64,000 nt of DNA, from the NCBI GenBank assembly GCA_944320555.1, contig CALUHX010000007.1, positions 1 to 64,000 on the forward strand. The letters are read 5' to 3'. Made by a program: the position numbers and the translations under genes. The DNA comes from an uncultured Butyricimonas sp. (GTDB lineage: Bacteria > Bacteroidota > Bacteroidia > Bacteroidales > Marinifilaceae). Shown piece after piece: positions 9,269 through 17,152 of this stretch; positions within the stretch are counted from its first letter, which is position 1; every line of letters starts with the position of its first letter. Under the pieces are notes generated by a model. The model did not search any database, was not told the origin of the DNA, and saw only the letters and a program-made list of their open reading frames with translations.

Positions 9269-10393
9269 ATGAAGTTTGTAGTATCAAGCAGTACCTTTTT
9301 CGCCCGGTTGCAGGCCGTGAGCAAAGTGATTAGCGCCAAGCCTGTGCAGCCGATTTTAGATAACATCTTGCTGGTGGCCAAGGATGGCGTGCTCTACGCC
9401 ACCGCCTCCGACAAGGAAACGACGATGGAGGCCCGCGTGGAGCTGGAGCAATTGGAGGAGCCGGGTAGCATAACCATACCGGCCAAGTCGTTGCTCGACA
9501 TCTTGAAAGAATTTCCGGAGCAGCCGCTTACCTTCGACATCAATCCGGACACGTGGCAGGTGGTCATCCGCTCCGACCGCGGCGAGTATTCCGTGGCGGG
9601 CGCGAGTGCCGACGACTATCCCGTGCAGACGGCCTTGAATCAGGAATGCGTGCGGCTTTCGATGTGTTGCGGCATGTTGCTGGACGGCATCACGCGCACT
9701 GTGTTCGCCACGGCCAATGACGATTTGCGTCCCGTGATGAATTGTATCCTCATGGAAATGGGATCGGACAATTTCACCTTTGTGGCCTCCGACGCCCACA
9801 AACTGGTGCGCTACAAGCGGTTTGACGCCAAGACCGAGGGCGACCAATATTCGCTCATTCTGCCGAAGAAGCCCTCCTTGATGTTGAAGAACATCCTGCC
9901 GAAGGACGACAGCAGTCTGCGTCTCGAGTTCAACGACAAAATGGCCTGCTTCACGTTCGGCGACTACAAGATGGTGTGCACCCTCGTCGAGGGACGCTTC
10001 CCGAACTATAATTCCGTGATTCCTCAGAACAATCCCCGCAAGGTCGTCGTGGAGAAAAAGGAATTGTACAGCACCTTGCGGCGCGTGTCCGTGATGGCCA
10101 ATCAGGCGAGCAACCTCGTGAAATTCGATCTCTCCGCCGGTTCCATGGTGATTTCCGCCCAAGACATGGACTACGCCATGGCGGGCCACGAGACGATTAA
10201 TTGCGAGTACGACGGCGACGGCCTTTCCATCGGTTTCAAGGCCCCGTTCGTCTTGGAAATTCTGTCCAACATCAGCACGGACCACGTGACGATAGAATTG
10301 TCCGACCCCAGCCGTCCCGGTCTTTTCGTCCCTTACGAGAACGACAACGAGGACGAGGATTTGTTGATGTTGTTAATGCCCATGATGGTGTGA
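9269..10393 (+). CDS. dnaN: DNA polymerase III sliding clamp, beta subunit
   Basis: DnaN forms the ring that tethers DNA polymerase III to DNA. The 374-aa length and the typical start MKFVVSSSTFFARLQAVSKV, the block YSVAGASADDYP, and the DAHKLVRYKR region in the second domain are all characteristic. The C-terminus ends LLMLLMPMMV, close to the usual hydrophobic C-terminal tail. It is followed 25 bp later by a DnaQ-like exonuclease, so two replication-related genes are probably co-transcribed. It is not next to dnaA here, as is common in Bacteroidales. Confidence 0.97.
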   Translation: MKFVVSSSTFFARLQAVSKVISAKPVQPILDNILLVAKDGVLYATASDKETTMEARVELEQLEEPGSITIPAKSLLDILKEFPEQPLTFDINPDTWQVVIRSDRGEYSVAGASADDYPVQTALNQECVRLSMCCGMLLDGITRTVFATANDDLRPVMNCILMEMGSDNFTFVASDAHKLVRYKRFDAKTEGDQYSLILPKKPSLMLKNILPKDDSSLRLEFNDKMACFTFGDYKMVCTLVEGRFPNYNSVIPQNNPRKVVVEKKELYSTLRRVSVMANQASNLVKFDLSAGSMVISAQDMDYAMAGHETINCEYDGDGLSIGFKAPFVLEILSNISTDHVTIELSDPSRPGLFVPYENDNEDEDLLMLLMPMMV

Positions 10394-10418
10394 TTGCGAA
10401 CCTGTAAAACGAACGACT

Positions 10419-11198
10419 GTGAAATTACAATTGAAGAGTCCGATAGTATTTTTCGACTTGGAGACCACCGGCACGAATATCGCCAAGGATAGGATTGTGG
10501 AGGTTTCCGTGTTGAAAATCAATCCGAACGGGACGGAAGAGCAATGGACGAAGCGCGTGAATCCGGAAATGCACATCTCGGAGGAGGCCACAAGAATCAC
10601 CGGCATCCACGACGAGGACGTGAAGGACTGCCCCACGTTTAAGATGATTGCCAAGGAGCTGGCCCGCCTTATCGAAGGGTGCGACCTCGGCGGTTACAAC
10701 TCCAACCGCTTCGACATTCCGTTGTTGGCCGAGGAGTTCTTGCGCGCCGGTGTCGATTTCGACATGCGGAAACGTCGTTTTGTGGACGTGCAGACGATAT
10801 TCCACAAGATGGAGCAGCGCACGCTGAGCGCGGCTTACCGCTTCTACTGCGGCAAGAATCTGGAGGACGCCCATGCCGCTGCCGCCGACACGATGGCGAC
10901 CTACGAAGTGTTGCAGGCGCAATTGGACCGTTACCCGGACACCTTGCAGAATGACATCGACTTCCTCAGCAAATTCTCCACCCAGCACAAGACGGCGGAC
11001 CTTGCCGGCTTTATCGTCTACAACGACGCGGGCGAGGAGGTGTTCGGTTTTGGCAAGAACAAGGGCGTGTCCGTGGCGGAGGTGCTCAAAAAGCAACCCG
11101 GGTACTACTCGTGGATGCTCAACGCCGAGTTCCCCTTGTACACCAAAAAGGTGCTCACCGAGATTAAACTTAGAGCTTCAGGATTATTAAAATCATAG
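10419..11198 (+). CDS. DnaQ-like 3'-5' exonuclease
   Basis: This 259-aa protein has the DEDDh exonuclease fold of the DNA polymerase III epsilon family. ExoI is visible as VFFDLETTGTN (D and E near residues 12-14), ExoII as GYNSNRFDIPLL and ExoIII as HAAAADTMATYEV. About 70 residues after the exonuclease domain carry a small extra region (IVYNDAGEEVFGFGKNKGVSVAEVL) that is typical of the stand-alone Bacteroidetes form. The start is a GTG at 10419; I see no better ATG. It follows dnaN closely and ends at a strong hairpin. It may proofread or act in repair; the exact partner cannot be told from the sequence. Confidence 0.9.
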   Translation: MKLQLKSPIVFFDLETTGTNIAKDRIVEVSVLKINPNGTEEQWTKRVNPEMHISEEATRITGIHDEDVKDCPTFKMIAKELARLIEGCDLGGYNSNRFDIPLLAEEFLRAGVDFDMRKRRFVDVQTIFHKMEQRTLSAAYRFYCGKNLEDAHAAAADTMATYEVLQAQLDRYPDTLQNDIDFLSKFSTQHKTADLAGFIVYNDAGEEVFGFGKNKGVSVAEVLKKQPGYYSWMLNAEFPLYTKKVLTEIKLRASGLLKS

Positions 11199-11220
11199 TT
11201 TAAAGTTTGTGTAAGTTGTG

Positions 11221-11245
11221 GGTGTGGCTATCGCCACACCTTTTT
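11221..11245 (+). terminator. Rho-independent terminator after the exonuclease gene
   Basis: A perfect 8-bp stem GGTGTGGC/GCCACACC with loop TATC is followed by TTTTT (11241-11245). Confidence 0.9.
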
Positions 11246-11770
11246 CCTTTTCCCGCCCCGGAGCTCCCCGGAAATGTCGTGCGACGCGGGAAAATTCATT
11301 AAGGAAGTCTTAGGGGGGCAGGCGGGCTTTTCGAAAAGGAGGGTATGCGTGATGTGTGACGAGTGAGGTATAGGAGGAATATGTGGAAGAGCCTGCCTTG
11401 AGTGCGTGGCGTGAGGAATGGGGTCGGGATGCGTCGGGGCCGCGCCATTCATGGGCCGCTTTTCCGCCCGCGTGCATGCGCGTGAGCCATGTTTCCGACA
11501 CGTTGGGTGCACGTTTGCGAACATGCGTCATGCGTGCCTCGTGCGTGCGTCATGCGTGTCAATGGGAGCGGAGCCCCGGTGTCGGCGTGGCGAAGATGTG
11601 AGTCGGGATAAGGTGTGGATTCAATTTAATTTCGTAATATTGCGCTTGCTGATTGACTCCGCATCCGGGGCGTGTGGACGTGTTCTTTGCGGGGTGTCGG
11701 GATTCGGGAGAGGGGCGGGGCGTGCGTGTCTGCGTGTTTGCGAATGAGGCAAGGAGAATGTATATGAATC
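11246..11770. other. Gene-free GC-rich stretch with purine-pyrimidine alternation
   Basis: I see no convincing gene in these 525 bases. Short frames on both strands have no family features and overlap each other. Positions 11469-11484 alternate pyrimidine and purine perfectly (CGCGTGCATGCGCGTG), and 11520-11565 repeats variants of GCGTCATGCGTG. Confidence 0.55.
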
Positions 11771-12835
11771 ATGATAATTGACAGAAAGATGAGCAAGAGA
11801 ATGAACATTTGGTTTGGCGGGATAATGGCGGCGGTGATGATGCTGGCGGGGTGCGGTGGCGGGGAGACGGGGGTGTCGGTGTTGCAGTGGAACGTGTGGC
11901 AGGAGGGGACGAAGGTGCCGGGCGGCTATGGGGCGATTGTGGAGGAAATTGCCCGTTTGCGTCCGGATTTCGTGACGCTGAGCGAGGTGAGGAATTATGG
12001 AGGGGTGGATTTCACGGGACGGTTGGTGGATTCGCTGCGGGCGAGGGGTGTGACGTACTACTCTTTCCGCAGTTACGACTCGGGAATTTTGAGCCGCCAT
12101 CCTCTCGTGGACACGGCCACGGTGTTCCCGGAGCGGGATGACCACGGGAGCGTTTACAAGGCCGTAGTGATGGTGGACGGTCGGCGGGTGGCGGTGTACA
12201 CGGCGCATCTCGACTGGCAGGACTGTTGTTATTACAACACCCGGGGGTTGGACGGAAGGACGTGGAAGGCGTGCGATGTGCCGACGGATACCGGGGAGTT
12301 GTTGGCGATGAGCGACGCCTCGTTGCGCGACGATGCGATTCGGTTGTTTGTCGAGGACGCCCGACGGGAGACGGAGGCGGGCGCTGCGGTGGTGCTGGGC
12401 GGTGATTTCAACGAGCCGTCGCACCGGGACTGGGTGGAGGAGAACCGGGACATGTACGACCACGCCGGATTGGTGGTGGAGTGGACGGTCACCCGGCTGT
12501 TGGAGGAGGCCGGATTCCGGGACGCTTATCGGGAGGTGTGGCCTGACCCGCTGGCGTGTCCGGGGTTCACTTATCCGGCTTGGATTGACGGTGTGGACCC
12601 GCTGCGGGTGACGTGGACGCCCCGGGCGGACGAGCGGGAGAGGATAGATTATGTCTTTGTCGGTGGCGGCGGGGTGAGCGTGGCGCGTGCGGCGGTGTTT
12701 GGCCCGAAAGCCTCCATCGTGCGGGGAAAGCGGGTGAAGGAATCATCGTCGGACGAGTTCGTGGAGCCGTTGGGCGTGTGGCCCTCCGACCACAAGGGCG
12801 TGTGGGTGGAGTTGCGGTTGGGGAAGAATGTGTGA
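11771..12835 (+). CDS. Endonuclease/exonuclease/phosphatase-family lipoprotein
   Basis: The protein (354 aa from this start) has a lipobox, LAGC, after a short hydrophobic segment, so it is probably an exported lipoprotein. The rest is an EEP-fold hydrolase (the DNase I/sphingomyelinase superfamily). LQWNVWQEG carries the N of the fold's first motif, TLSEVRNYGG the catalytic E, GGDFNEPSH the D-x-N motif, RIDYVFV the next D, and WPSDHKGVWVEL the terminal SDH motif. All main catalytic residues are present. In-frame ATGs at 11789 and 11801 are also possible starts and leave the lipobox intact. The substrate could be a phosphodiester or phosphomonoester; the sequence does not decide. It stands alone, after a long gene-free region. 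Confidence 0.85.
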   Translation: MIIDRKMSKRMNIWFGGIMAAVMMLAGCGGGETGVSVLQWNVWQEGTKVPGGYGAIVEEIARLRPDFVTLSEVRNYGGVDFTGRLVDSLRARGVTYYSFRSYDSGILSRHPLVDTATVFPERDDHGSVYKAVVMVDGRRVAVYTAHLDWQDCCYYNTRGLDGRTWKACDVPTDTGELLAMSDASLRDDAIRLFVEDARRETEAGAAVVLGGDFNEPSHRDWVEENRDMYDHAGLVVEWTVTRLLEEAGFRDAYREVWPDPLACPGFTYPAWIDGVDPLRVTWTPRADERERIDYVFVGGGGVSVARAAVFGPKASIVRGKRVKESSSDEFVEPLGVWPSDHKGVWVELRLGKNV

Positions 12836-12953
12836 GGTAAAATATTCTTGGCGGGGCTTGGGGGCGGATATGGATTTTGTTTCTGGGGTTTGATTTTTAA
12901 GTGTTTTTTTGTAACTTACCCCCGAAATAAAATGTTTTATTAAAAAGATAGTT

Positions 12954-13526
12954 ATGAGGAAAAATGTTTTTATGGCGGGAATTGTGGCTTGCCTGTTGGC
13001 GGGAATGTCCGTGAGCGCGAAGGAGGATAAAACAGTGGGCGGGCTGGTGATTGAGTTGAATGCGGATTCCACGAGGAGCGACACGTTGCTGTGCGTGGGT
13101 GACGCGGTGTATCGGCTGGAGCGCAACGGGTTGTTGCGGAACGTGGAAAATACGCAGGTGGTGAAGGAACCGACAACATGTACGGCGGAAGGATGCGTGA
13201 GCGGGGATGCCGTTGGACAAGCGGACGGCGAGGGTGGTTTCACGGGTGATTGGGCGAGGATGGGGAGTGCGAGAGAAAACTTCGGGGAGTTTCTTCCCGC
13301 AAGAGAGCTGAAGAAATTGGCGGGCGAGGATTTGTTCCTGCTGGTGTGTTGCGATGCGGAGGGGCGGGTGCTGGAGGTGAGTTTCCAGATGTCGGAGAAA
13401 AGCGGTTTCACGCTGGAACAAGTTGTTGCGTTGGAGCGTTATCTGAAAAAACGCCACCGGGTGGACATGAGCGCCAAGAAAGGGGACAAGGACGTTTACC
13501 GGGTGATGTACATGCTGAGCGTGTAA
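12954..13526 (+). CDS. Small exported protein of unknown function
   Basis: This 190-aa protein has a signal peptide at residues 1-22 (MRKNVFMAGIVACLLAG, cleavage near SVSA). I do not recognise a family. The mature part has a pair of cysteines in TTCTAEGC near residue 77 and an adjacent CC near 123. The C-terminus FTLEQVVALERYLKKRHRV looks helical. It is followed by an 870-bp stretch without genes, then by two more small exported proteins that also lack known domains. The group looks lineage-specific. Reading is supported by the signal peptide and the absence of any competing frame with domain features. Confidence 0.6.
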   Translation: MRKNVFMAGIVACLLAGMSVSAKEDKTVGGLVIELNADSTRSDTLLCVGDAVYRLERNGLLRNVENTQVVKEPTTCTAEGCVSGDAVGQADGEGGFTGDWARMGSARENFGEFLPARELKKLAGEDLFLLVCCDAEGRVLEVSFQMSEKSGFTLEQVVALERYLKKRHRVDMSAKKGDKDVYRVMYMLSV

Positions 13527-14400
13527 AGGAAGGTGAGTTTTTGAAATGTACATGATGTTTTGGATATTGTAGTGAAATGGTTAGGAAAGTAGACTGTCTT
13601 TTTTATAGTGTCAGAAAAAAGGAAAATAGAAATCCATAAGTCTTGTTTTTGTGGTTATTTTTATTTACTTTTGAAGAGAATAAAAAGAATAGCTAACGTT
13701 AGAGTTCTTTTTTAGAAATGTTCTTGTGCTTTTTGCAGTGTTGTTGTTTGTATTAATTTTAAAGAAGAGTTCTTTTACATAAAGAGTGAAATCGTTTTTT
13801 CGCCATTATTCGTATTGGTGCCGGATATGGCAGTGATAATAGCGTTTTGAGAATAGTATGGTTTGATATAATGAAAGAAAAGAAAAAGGTGTGATGTGGT
13901 GGTTTGTGTTATGACTTATGGTTAGAGATTTTAATTATTAATGCGGTCTTTCAAAATTCAAATTCATATTTGTTCAAAGAGAATTGTGCTCTAAATTGAA
14001 ATGTTTCCTGTAAACTTGCTTTTAGATCATTTGTTGGTATGGTTATTTTTCGGAGGAATAGAAGGTTGTTTTAGGAAGAGTTGATTATCAATTTTTATGT
14101 TCAATGATGAATGTTGACGATAAAAGAAAGAGTGTGTTTTACTGAAAAACTAAAAAGAGAATGGTTATGAAAAAAAAGTATTTGGATTTCATTTTCAGAG
14201 AAGATATGTGGCAAAGAGGGACGTGTTTTCTCTGCTTTCTCTGCTTTGGCGATGTTGGATATATCTGAATAAAATATTTTTGATGTAATGAAAAGGATAG
14301 GAGTGGGAGGTTATTATTGTGACATATTGTTGGGAGTATTTATTGTATGTCGTTAATGTTATCGAATATGGTATTAGGTCGAGAGAATGTGATTAGAAAA
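13527..14400. other. Long AT-rich stretch without a gene; orphan promoter inside
   Basis: About 870 bases are visibly richer in A and T than the coding DNA on both sides, with stops in all frames. TTG at 13643-13645, a 20-nt spacer and a perfect TACTTTTG at 13666-13673 form a good plus-strand promoter with no gene for 700 bases. The longest frame beginning with ATG that I inspected (14161-14268, 35 codons) has no supporting feature. Confidence 0.5.
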
Positions 14401-14997
14401 ATGATTGTTGGTTATCTTCAAGTTTTGGGGATAATCACATTGTTTGTTTCGTGTGCGGTTAAAGATGGGATGACGAGGGAGGAGTATCACGAGGCGGTGA
14501 AGGAGAGGGTGGCGAACCGGGATTTTGCGGTGTGGATTGATTTGAACGTGTATAACGGGCGGCAGAACGGGCCTTCCCTCAACGGTTTTTTGAGCACGTC
14601 GTTGGTTTTGAAAGTGGCGGGCGACTCGGTGTATTCGACGTTGCCGCCTGATTTCTTCGTGTTTGGAAGAGAATTTTCGAACGCACCGGTGGTGACGGGG
14701 CGGATTGAGAATTACCGGCAGAGGGAGCTTGGCGGGGGGCGGACGGAGGTGTTGTTTTCGTTTGTTCCTTGTGACGGGACGACGGGAAAGAAGTTGGGCA
14801 GGGAAGGCGGAACGGCGGAGCCGCTGGAGTATCGTTTGGTGTTCGGCCCGTGGGATTACGTGGGCGTGCGTTTGCATAACCAGTTTTTCAACGGGCGGCT
14901 GTATGAGGAACGGCATGTGGACGCAACAATCTCGACGCTGAACGGGGAGGAAATGTTGAAGTATTTACGGGAGATCGGGTTGATGGAACGGGAGTAG
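14401..14997 (+). CDS. Small lipoprotein, possibly DUF4251-like
   Basis: From the ATG at 14401 this is a 198-aa protein with a hydrophobic leader and a lipobox-like LFVSC near residue 18, so it is likely a lipoprotein. An upstream in-frame ATG at 14347 would put 18 polar residues before the leader, so I prefer 14401. The plan (an EAVKERVANRDFAVWIDLNVYN segment, then a beta-rich body ending with RLHNQFFNGRLYEE) is reminiscent of DUF4251 proteins of Bacteroides, but the match is weak. The function is unknown. It precedes another small exported protein by 59 bp and may be co-transcribed with it. Confidence 0.55.
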   Translation: MIVGYLQVLGIITLFVSCAVKDGMTREEYHEAVKERVANRDFAVWIDLNVYNGRQNGPSLNGFLSTSLVLKVAGDSVYSTLPPDFFVFGREFSNAPVVTGRIENYRQRELGGGRTEVLFSFVPCDGTTGKKLGREGGTAEPLEYRLVFGPWDYVGVRLHNQFFNGRLYEERHVDATISTLNGEEMLKYLREIGLMERE

Positions 14998-15056
14998 CGT
15001 GGCGGGACGAGGAATGTGTTTTTGAAAAAATGTTGAACGATTTAAATAGATGAGGC

Positions 15057-15566
15057 ATGAAAAGATTGGTATTGATGTTATTTGTGGTGGGAGTGATGAT
15101 GTCGTCGTATGCTGTGGGGCGGGAGAAAAGGCAGACTGTGAGCTATACGCATAAGGCGTTGGCGGCGGAAGGGTGTTCGGTGCTTTATAGCGTGATGAAG
15201 CATGACTCGGTGTATTATGTTGTCGTGTCGGTGAAGTCCGACAGGATGAAATTTCAGAAAGAACCGAGGATGTTGATAAAAACATTCAGCGGCAAGGTGT
15301 TGGAATTGAAGGGGACGTTGTTCGACACGGATGCGAGCTCGTTCAGCGTCGACGTGGGCGACTTCTCGGTTCCCATGAGGATGGTCAATACGATGGCCCA
15401 GTTCAAAGTGACCCGTGAGCAGTTCGAGTTGCTGAGGGAGGGAGTTGCCAAGGTGCGACTGTCCACACTGCCGATAGAACACGAGCGCACCTTCAAGAAG
15501 GACAAGCTCGGCAAGAAGTTGTACAACTTTTACCTGCACCAAATGAACAAGGACATTAGTTTTTAG
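15057..15566 (+). CDS. Small exported protein of unknown function
   Basis: This 169-aa protein has a signal peptide at about residues 1-20 (MKRLVLMLFVVGVMMSSYAVG). The mature part alternates beta strands such as SVLYSVMKHDSVYYVVVSV and MLIKTFSGKVLELKG with a helix at 121-130 (REQFELLREG) and a lysine-rich C-terminus. I do not recognise a family. It lies just downstream of the DUF4251-like lipoprotein and upstream of the toxin-antitoxin-like region. Nothing in it suggests an enzyme. Confidence 0.6.
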   Translation: MKRLVLMLFVVGVMMSSYAVGREKRQTVSYTHKALAAEGCSVLYSVMKHDSVYYVVVSVKSDRMKFQKEPRMLIKTFSGKVLELKGTLFDTDASSFSVDVGDFSVPMRMVNTMAQFKVTREQFELLREGVAKVRLSTLPIEHERTFKKDKLGKKLYNFYLHQMNKDISF

Positions 15567-15648
15567 GCTTCGTGTTTCCGTTGCGAGGATATTGTCGCAG
15601 GAGAGAGGAGGAGAGGGCGGAGAAGTTGGGAAAGTATTTGTTTCTTTT

Positions 15649-15792
15649 TTACTTCATTAACGCTTTCATTAAGGTGTCCACGGTGGCGAATGTTTCTTCT
15701 TCTTTTGCGGTGCGGGCTTCTTCGATGGCAGCCTTTGTCTTTTCGTTGGGTTCGTCATACAGGATATCCGTCAAAAAAATTGTTGTTTCCAT
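15649..15792 (-). CDS. Orphan antitoxin-like small protein (47 aa)
   Basis: Reading the minus strand from the ATG at 15792 to TAA at 15649 gives a 47-aa acidic peptide starting METTIFLTDILYDEPNEKT, followed by an E/K-rich helix (AAIEEARTAKEEE) and a C-terminal VDTLMKALMK. Small Bacteroidales peptides of this pattern, with a DEPNE block, occur as antitoxin-like partners of RelE/HigB-type toxins; this is family recollection, not a search result. No toxin follows: the next 80 bases on this strand are not coding. It is too short for routine gene calling and lies next to another toxin-antitoxin-like cassette. It could be a leftover of a degraded module. Confidence 0.5.
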   Translation of the reverse strand: METTIFLTDILYDEPNEKTKAAIEEARTAKEEETFATVDTLMKALMK

Positions 15793-15864
15793 CGTGTCTC
15801 GATTGTTTAGAGCACAAATGCACGATAGAATGATGATATGTGAAGTGAGATGAATGTGAAAAAA

Positions 15865-15931
15865 TGCATTATTTGGGGGGAAGAAGTGTGGATTTTTTGC
15901 TGGAAATTGTATTTTCGCGTATGAATGGATA
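15865..15931. repeat. Direct repeat, left copy (argS leader-like)
   Basis: These 67 bases match 17065-17130, the leader of argS. The last 31 bases (15901-15931) are identical to 17100-17130. The left part matches with small changes (TGCATTATTT, then AAGAAG). Confidence 0.85.
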
Positions 15932-16071
15932 TTATGATGAAAATGGGAAAGGCATGAGGAGACAGCACAAATGTGGAGAACGACGAAAAAGCATGTTTTG
16001 AGGCTTTATATTTCTACAGGGTGGCTGTGTTTGGTGAACGTGCGATTGCCGTATTTCAAAAACATAAAACC

Positions 16072-16299
16072 ATGAGCAGGGAAAATCAAGACAAGGCATA
16101 TTTCATTTCGTTCTGTGTCGAGCAGTATAAAAATGAAAAAGGATTGACAGGGGCGGAAGCCATGCAGGTATTCAACCGGTATGGTGTTTTGGAATATTTG
16201 CAAGAGTTTTTTGACGTGCTGCACTCGCAAAGCAGCCAATGGATATTGGCAGACATTGACGAATACATTAATATCAGGAAGAAGGAGGAGGAATCATGA
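16072..16299 (+). CDS. DUF3791-type protein (putative antitoxin component)
   Basis: From the ATG at 16072 this is a 75-aa protein matching the DUF3791 pattern: YFISFCVEQYKNEKGLTG, FNRYGVLEYLQEFF, then WILADIDEYINIRKK. DUF3791 proteins are commonly encoded next to DUF3990 in Bacteroidetes and Firmicutes. A longer frame opens at a GTG at 15973 and adds 33 residues (ENDEKACFEALYFYRVAVF), but the family length and the ATG favour 16072. It overlaps the DUF3990 gene by four bases (ATGA), so translation is coupled. By position it is the likely antitoxin or a regulatory partner; this is inferred from context. Confidence 0.75.
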   Translation: MSRENQDKAYFISFCVEQYKNEKGLTGAEAMQVFNRYGVLEYLQEFFDVLHSQSSQWILADIDEYINIRKKEEES

Positions 16300-16781
16300 A
16301 GATATATCATGGGAGTTTGGAAAAGGTGTGTTGTCCTGAAATCAGAACGACCAATCGACGCTTGGATTACGGGGCAGGATTCTATGCGACCACTTCATAC
16401 GAGCAGGCCGTGCGTTGGGTGCAACGCAAAATGTGGGAGAGTAAAGCGGACGAGGGGTTTGTCAATGTCTATGAATTTGACGAGCGGGCCATGCGCATGT
16501 TGAAGACCCTTTCCTTTTCCAATCCGTCGGAAGAGTGGCTTGATTTTGTGATGCAAAACCGAACGAAAGAGGATTTCACGCACGATTATGACATTGTGTG
16601 CGGACCGGTGGCCAACGACCGCATTTATGCCGCTTTTGCCCTTTACGAAGGCCGGGTGCTAAGCAAGCAGGCCCTCATAGCCGAGTTGCGGACGTATAAA
16701 CTGGTCGACCAGTTTTTGTTCCATACGAAGGAGTTGTTGAATAGTATAACATTTGTGGAGGCTAAGGAGGTTGGGGGATGA
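16296..16781 (+). CDS. DUF3990 protein (ADP-ribosyltransferase-like putative toxin)
   Basis: This 161-aa protein fits DUF3990, a family thought to share the ADP-ribosyltransferase fold. It starts MKIYHGSLEKV, with the H and GS that the ART fold often uses for NAD, followed by DYGAGFYATTSYEQAVRWVQ, the 'G-GFY-T' signature of DUF3990, and later DYDIVCGPVANDRIY. It is sandwiched between two small partner genes with ATGA overlaps on both sides (16296-16299 and 16778-16781), the layout of a tightly coupled toxin-antitoxin operon. The toxin function and target are inferred, not shown by the sequence. Confidence 0.78.
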   Translation: MKIYHGSLEKVCCPEIRTTNRRLDYGAGFYATTSYEQAVRWVQRKMWESKADEGFVNVYEFDERAMRMLKTLSFSNPSEEWLDFVMQNRTKEDFTHDYDIVCGPVANDRIYAAFALYEGRVLSKQALIAELRTYKLVDQFLFHTKELLNSITFVEAKEVGG

Positions 16782-17008
16782 TAGGAGAAATAAACCAGGG
16801 TAATATTTATTTGCTGTTGCCGTCTAAGGTGAGCCGGATGGCGGAGATGCTTGCCGACCAGGAAAATATCAGTCTGATAGAGGCTATAAAGCAGATTTAT
16901 TTGTCGGACACGTACAGGAGGTTGGAAAATGAGGCAAGCAAGTTGTGGCATTTGGGCCCGGTAGATTTATGCCATGATTTGAGAAACGAATCCGTTCCGG
17001 GGAAGTGA
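16778..17008 (+). CDS. Small partner protein of the DUF3990 cassette
   Basis: This 76-aa protein begins MIGEINQGNIYLLLPSKV and contains ISLIEAIKQIYLSDTYRRLE and SKLWHLGPVDLCHDL. Proteins of this kind are the third gene of DUF3791-DUF3990 operons in Bacteroidales. They look all-helical and lack a clear DNA-binding helix-turn-helix. It overlaps the DUF3990 stop by four bases. Together with the 75-aa DUF3791 protein it may neutralise the putative toxin. The gene ends 57 bp before the right copy of the direct repeat. Confidence 0.7.
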   Translation: MIGEINQGNIYLLLPSKVSRMAEMLADQENISLIEAIKQIYLSDTYRRLENEASKLWHLGPVDLCHDLRNESVPGK

Positions 17009-17064
17009 GAGCGGGTTGACAAACATGCCGGGGAAGGGGCGGGACACGGGTGGATGAGAAAGAT

Positions 17065-17130
17065 TGCATTATTTCAGGGAAGAAGCATTGTTTTTTTCGT
17101 GGAAATTGTATTTTCGCGTATGAATGGATA
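17065..17130. repeat. Direct repeat, right copy (argS leader)
   Basis: This is the partner of 15865-15931. The 31 bases 17100-17130 are identical in both copies and include TATTTTCG, one base from the TAnnTTTG -7 box. The copy lies 22 bp before the argS ATG, so the repeat probably carries the argS promoter. Confidence 0.85.
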
Positions 17131-17152
17131 ATACGATAAAAACGAAAGAGAT

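Noticed and set aside
15973-16071. GTG start that would add 33 residues to the DUF3791 protein
   Set aside because: The family is about 70-75 aa and begins near the ATG at 16072; the extra part shows no DUF3791 similarity. It cannot be excluded fully.
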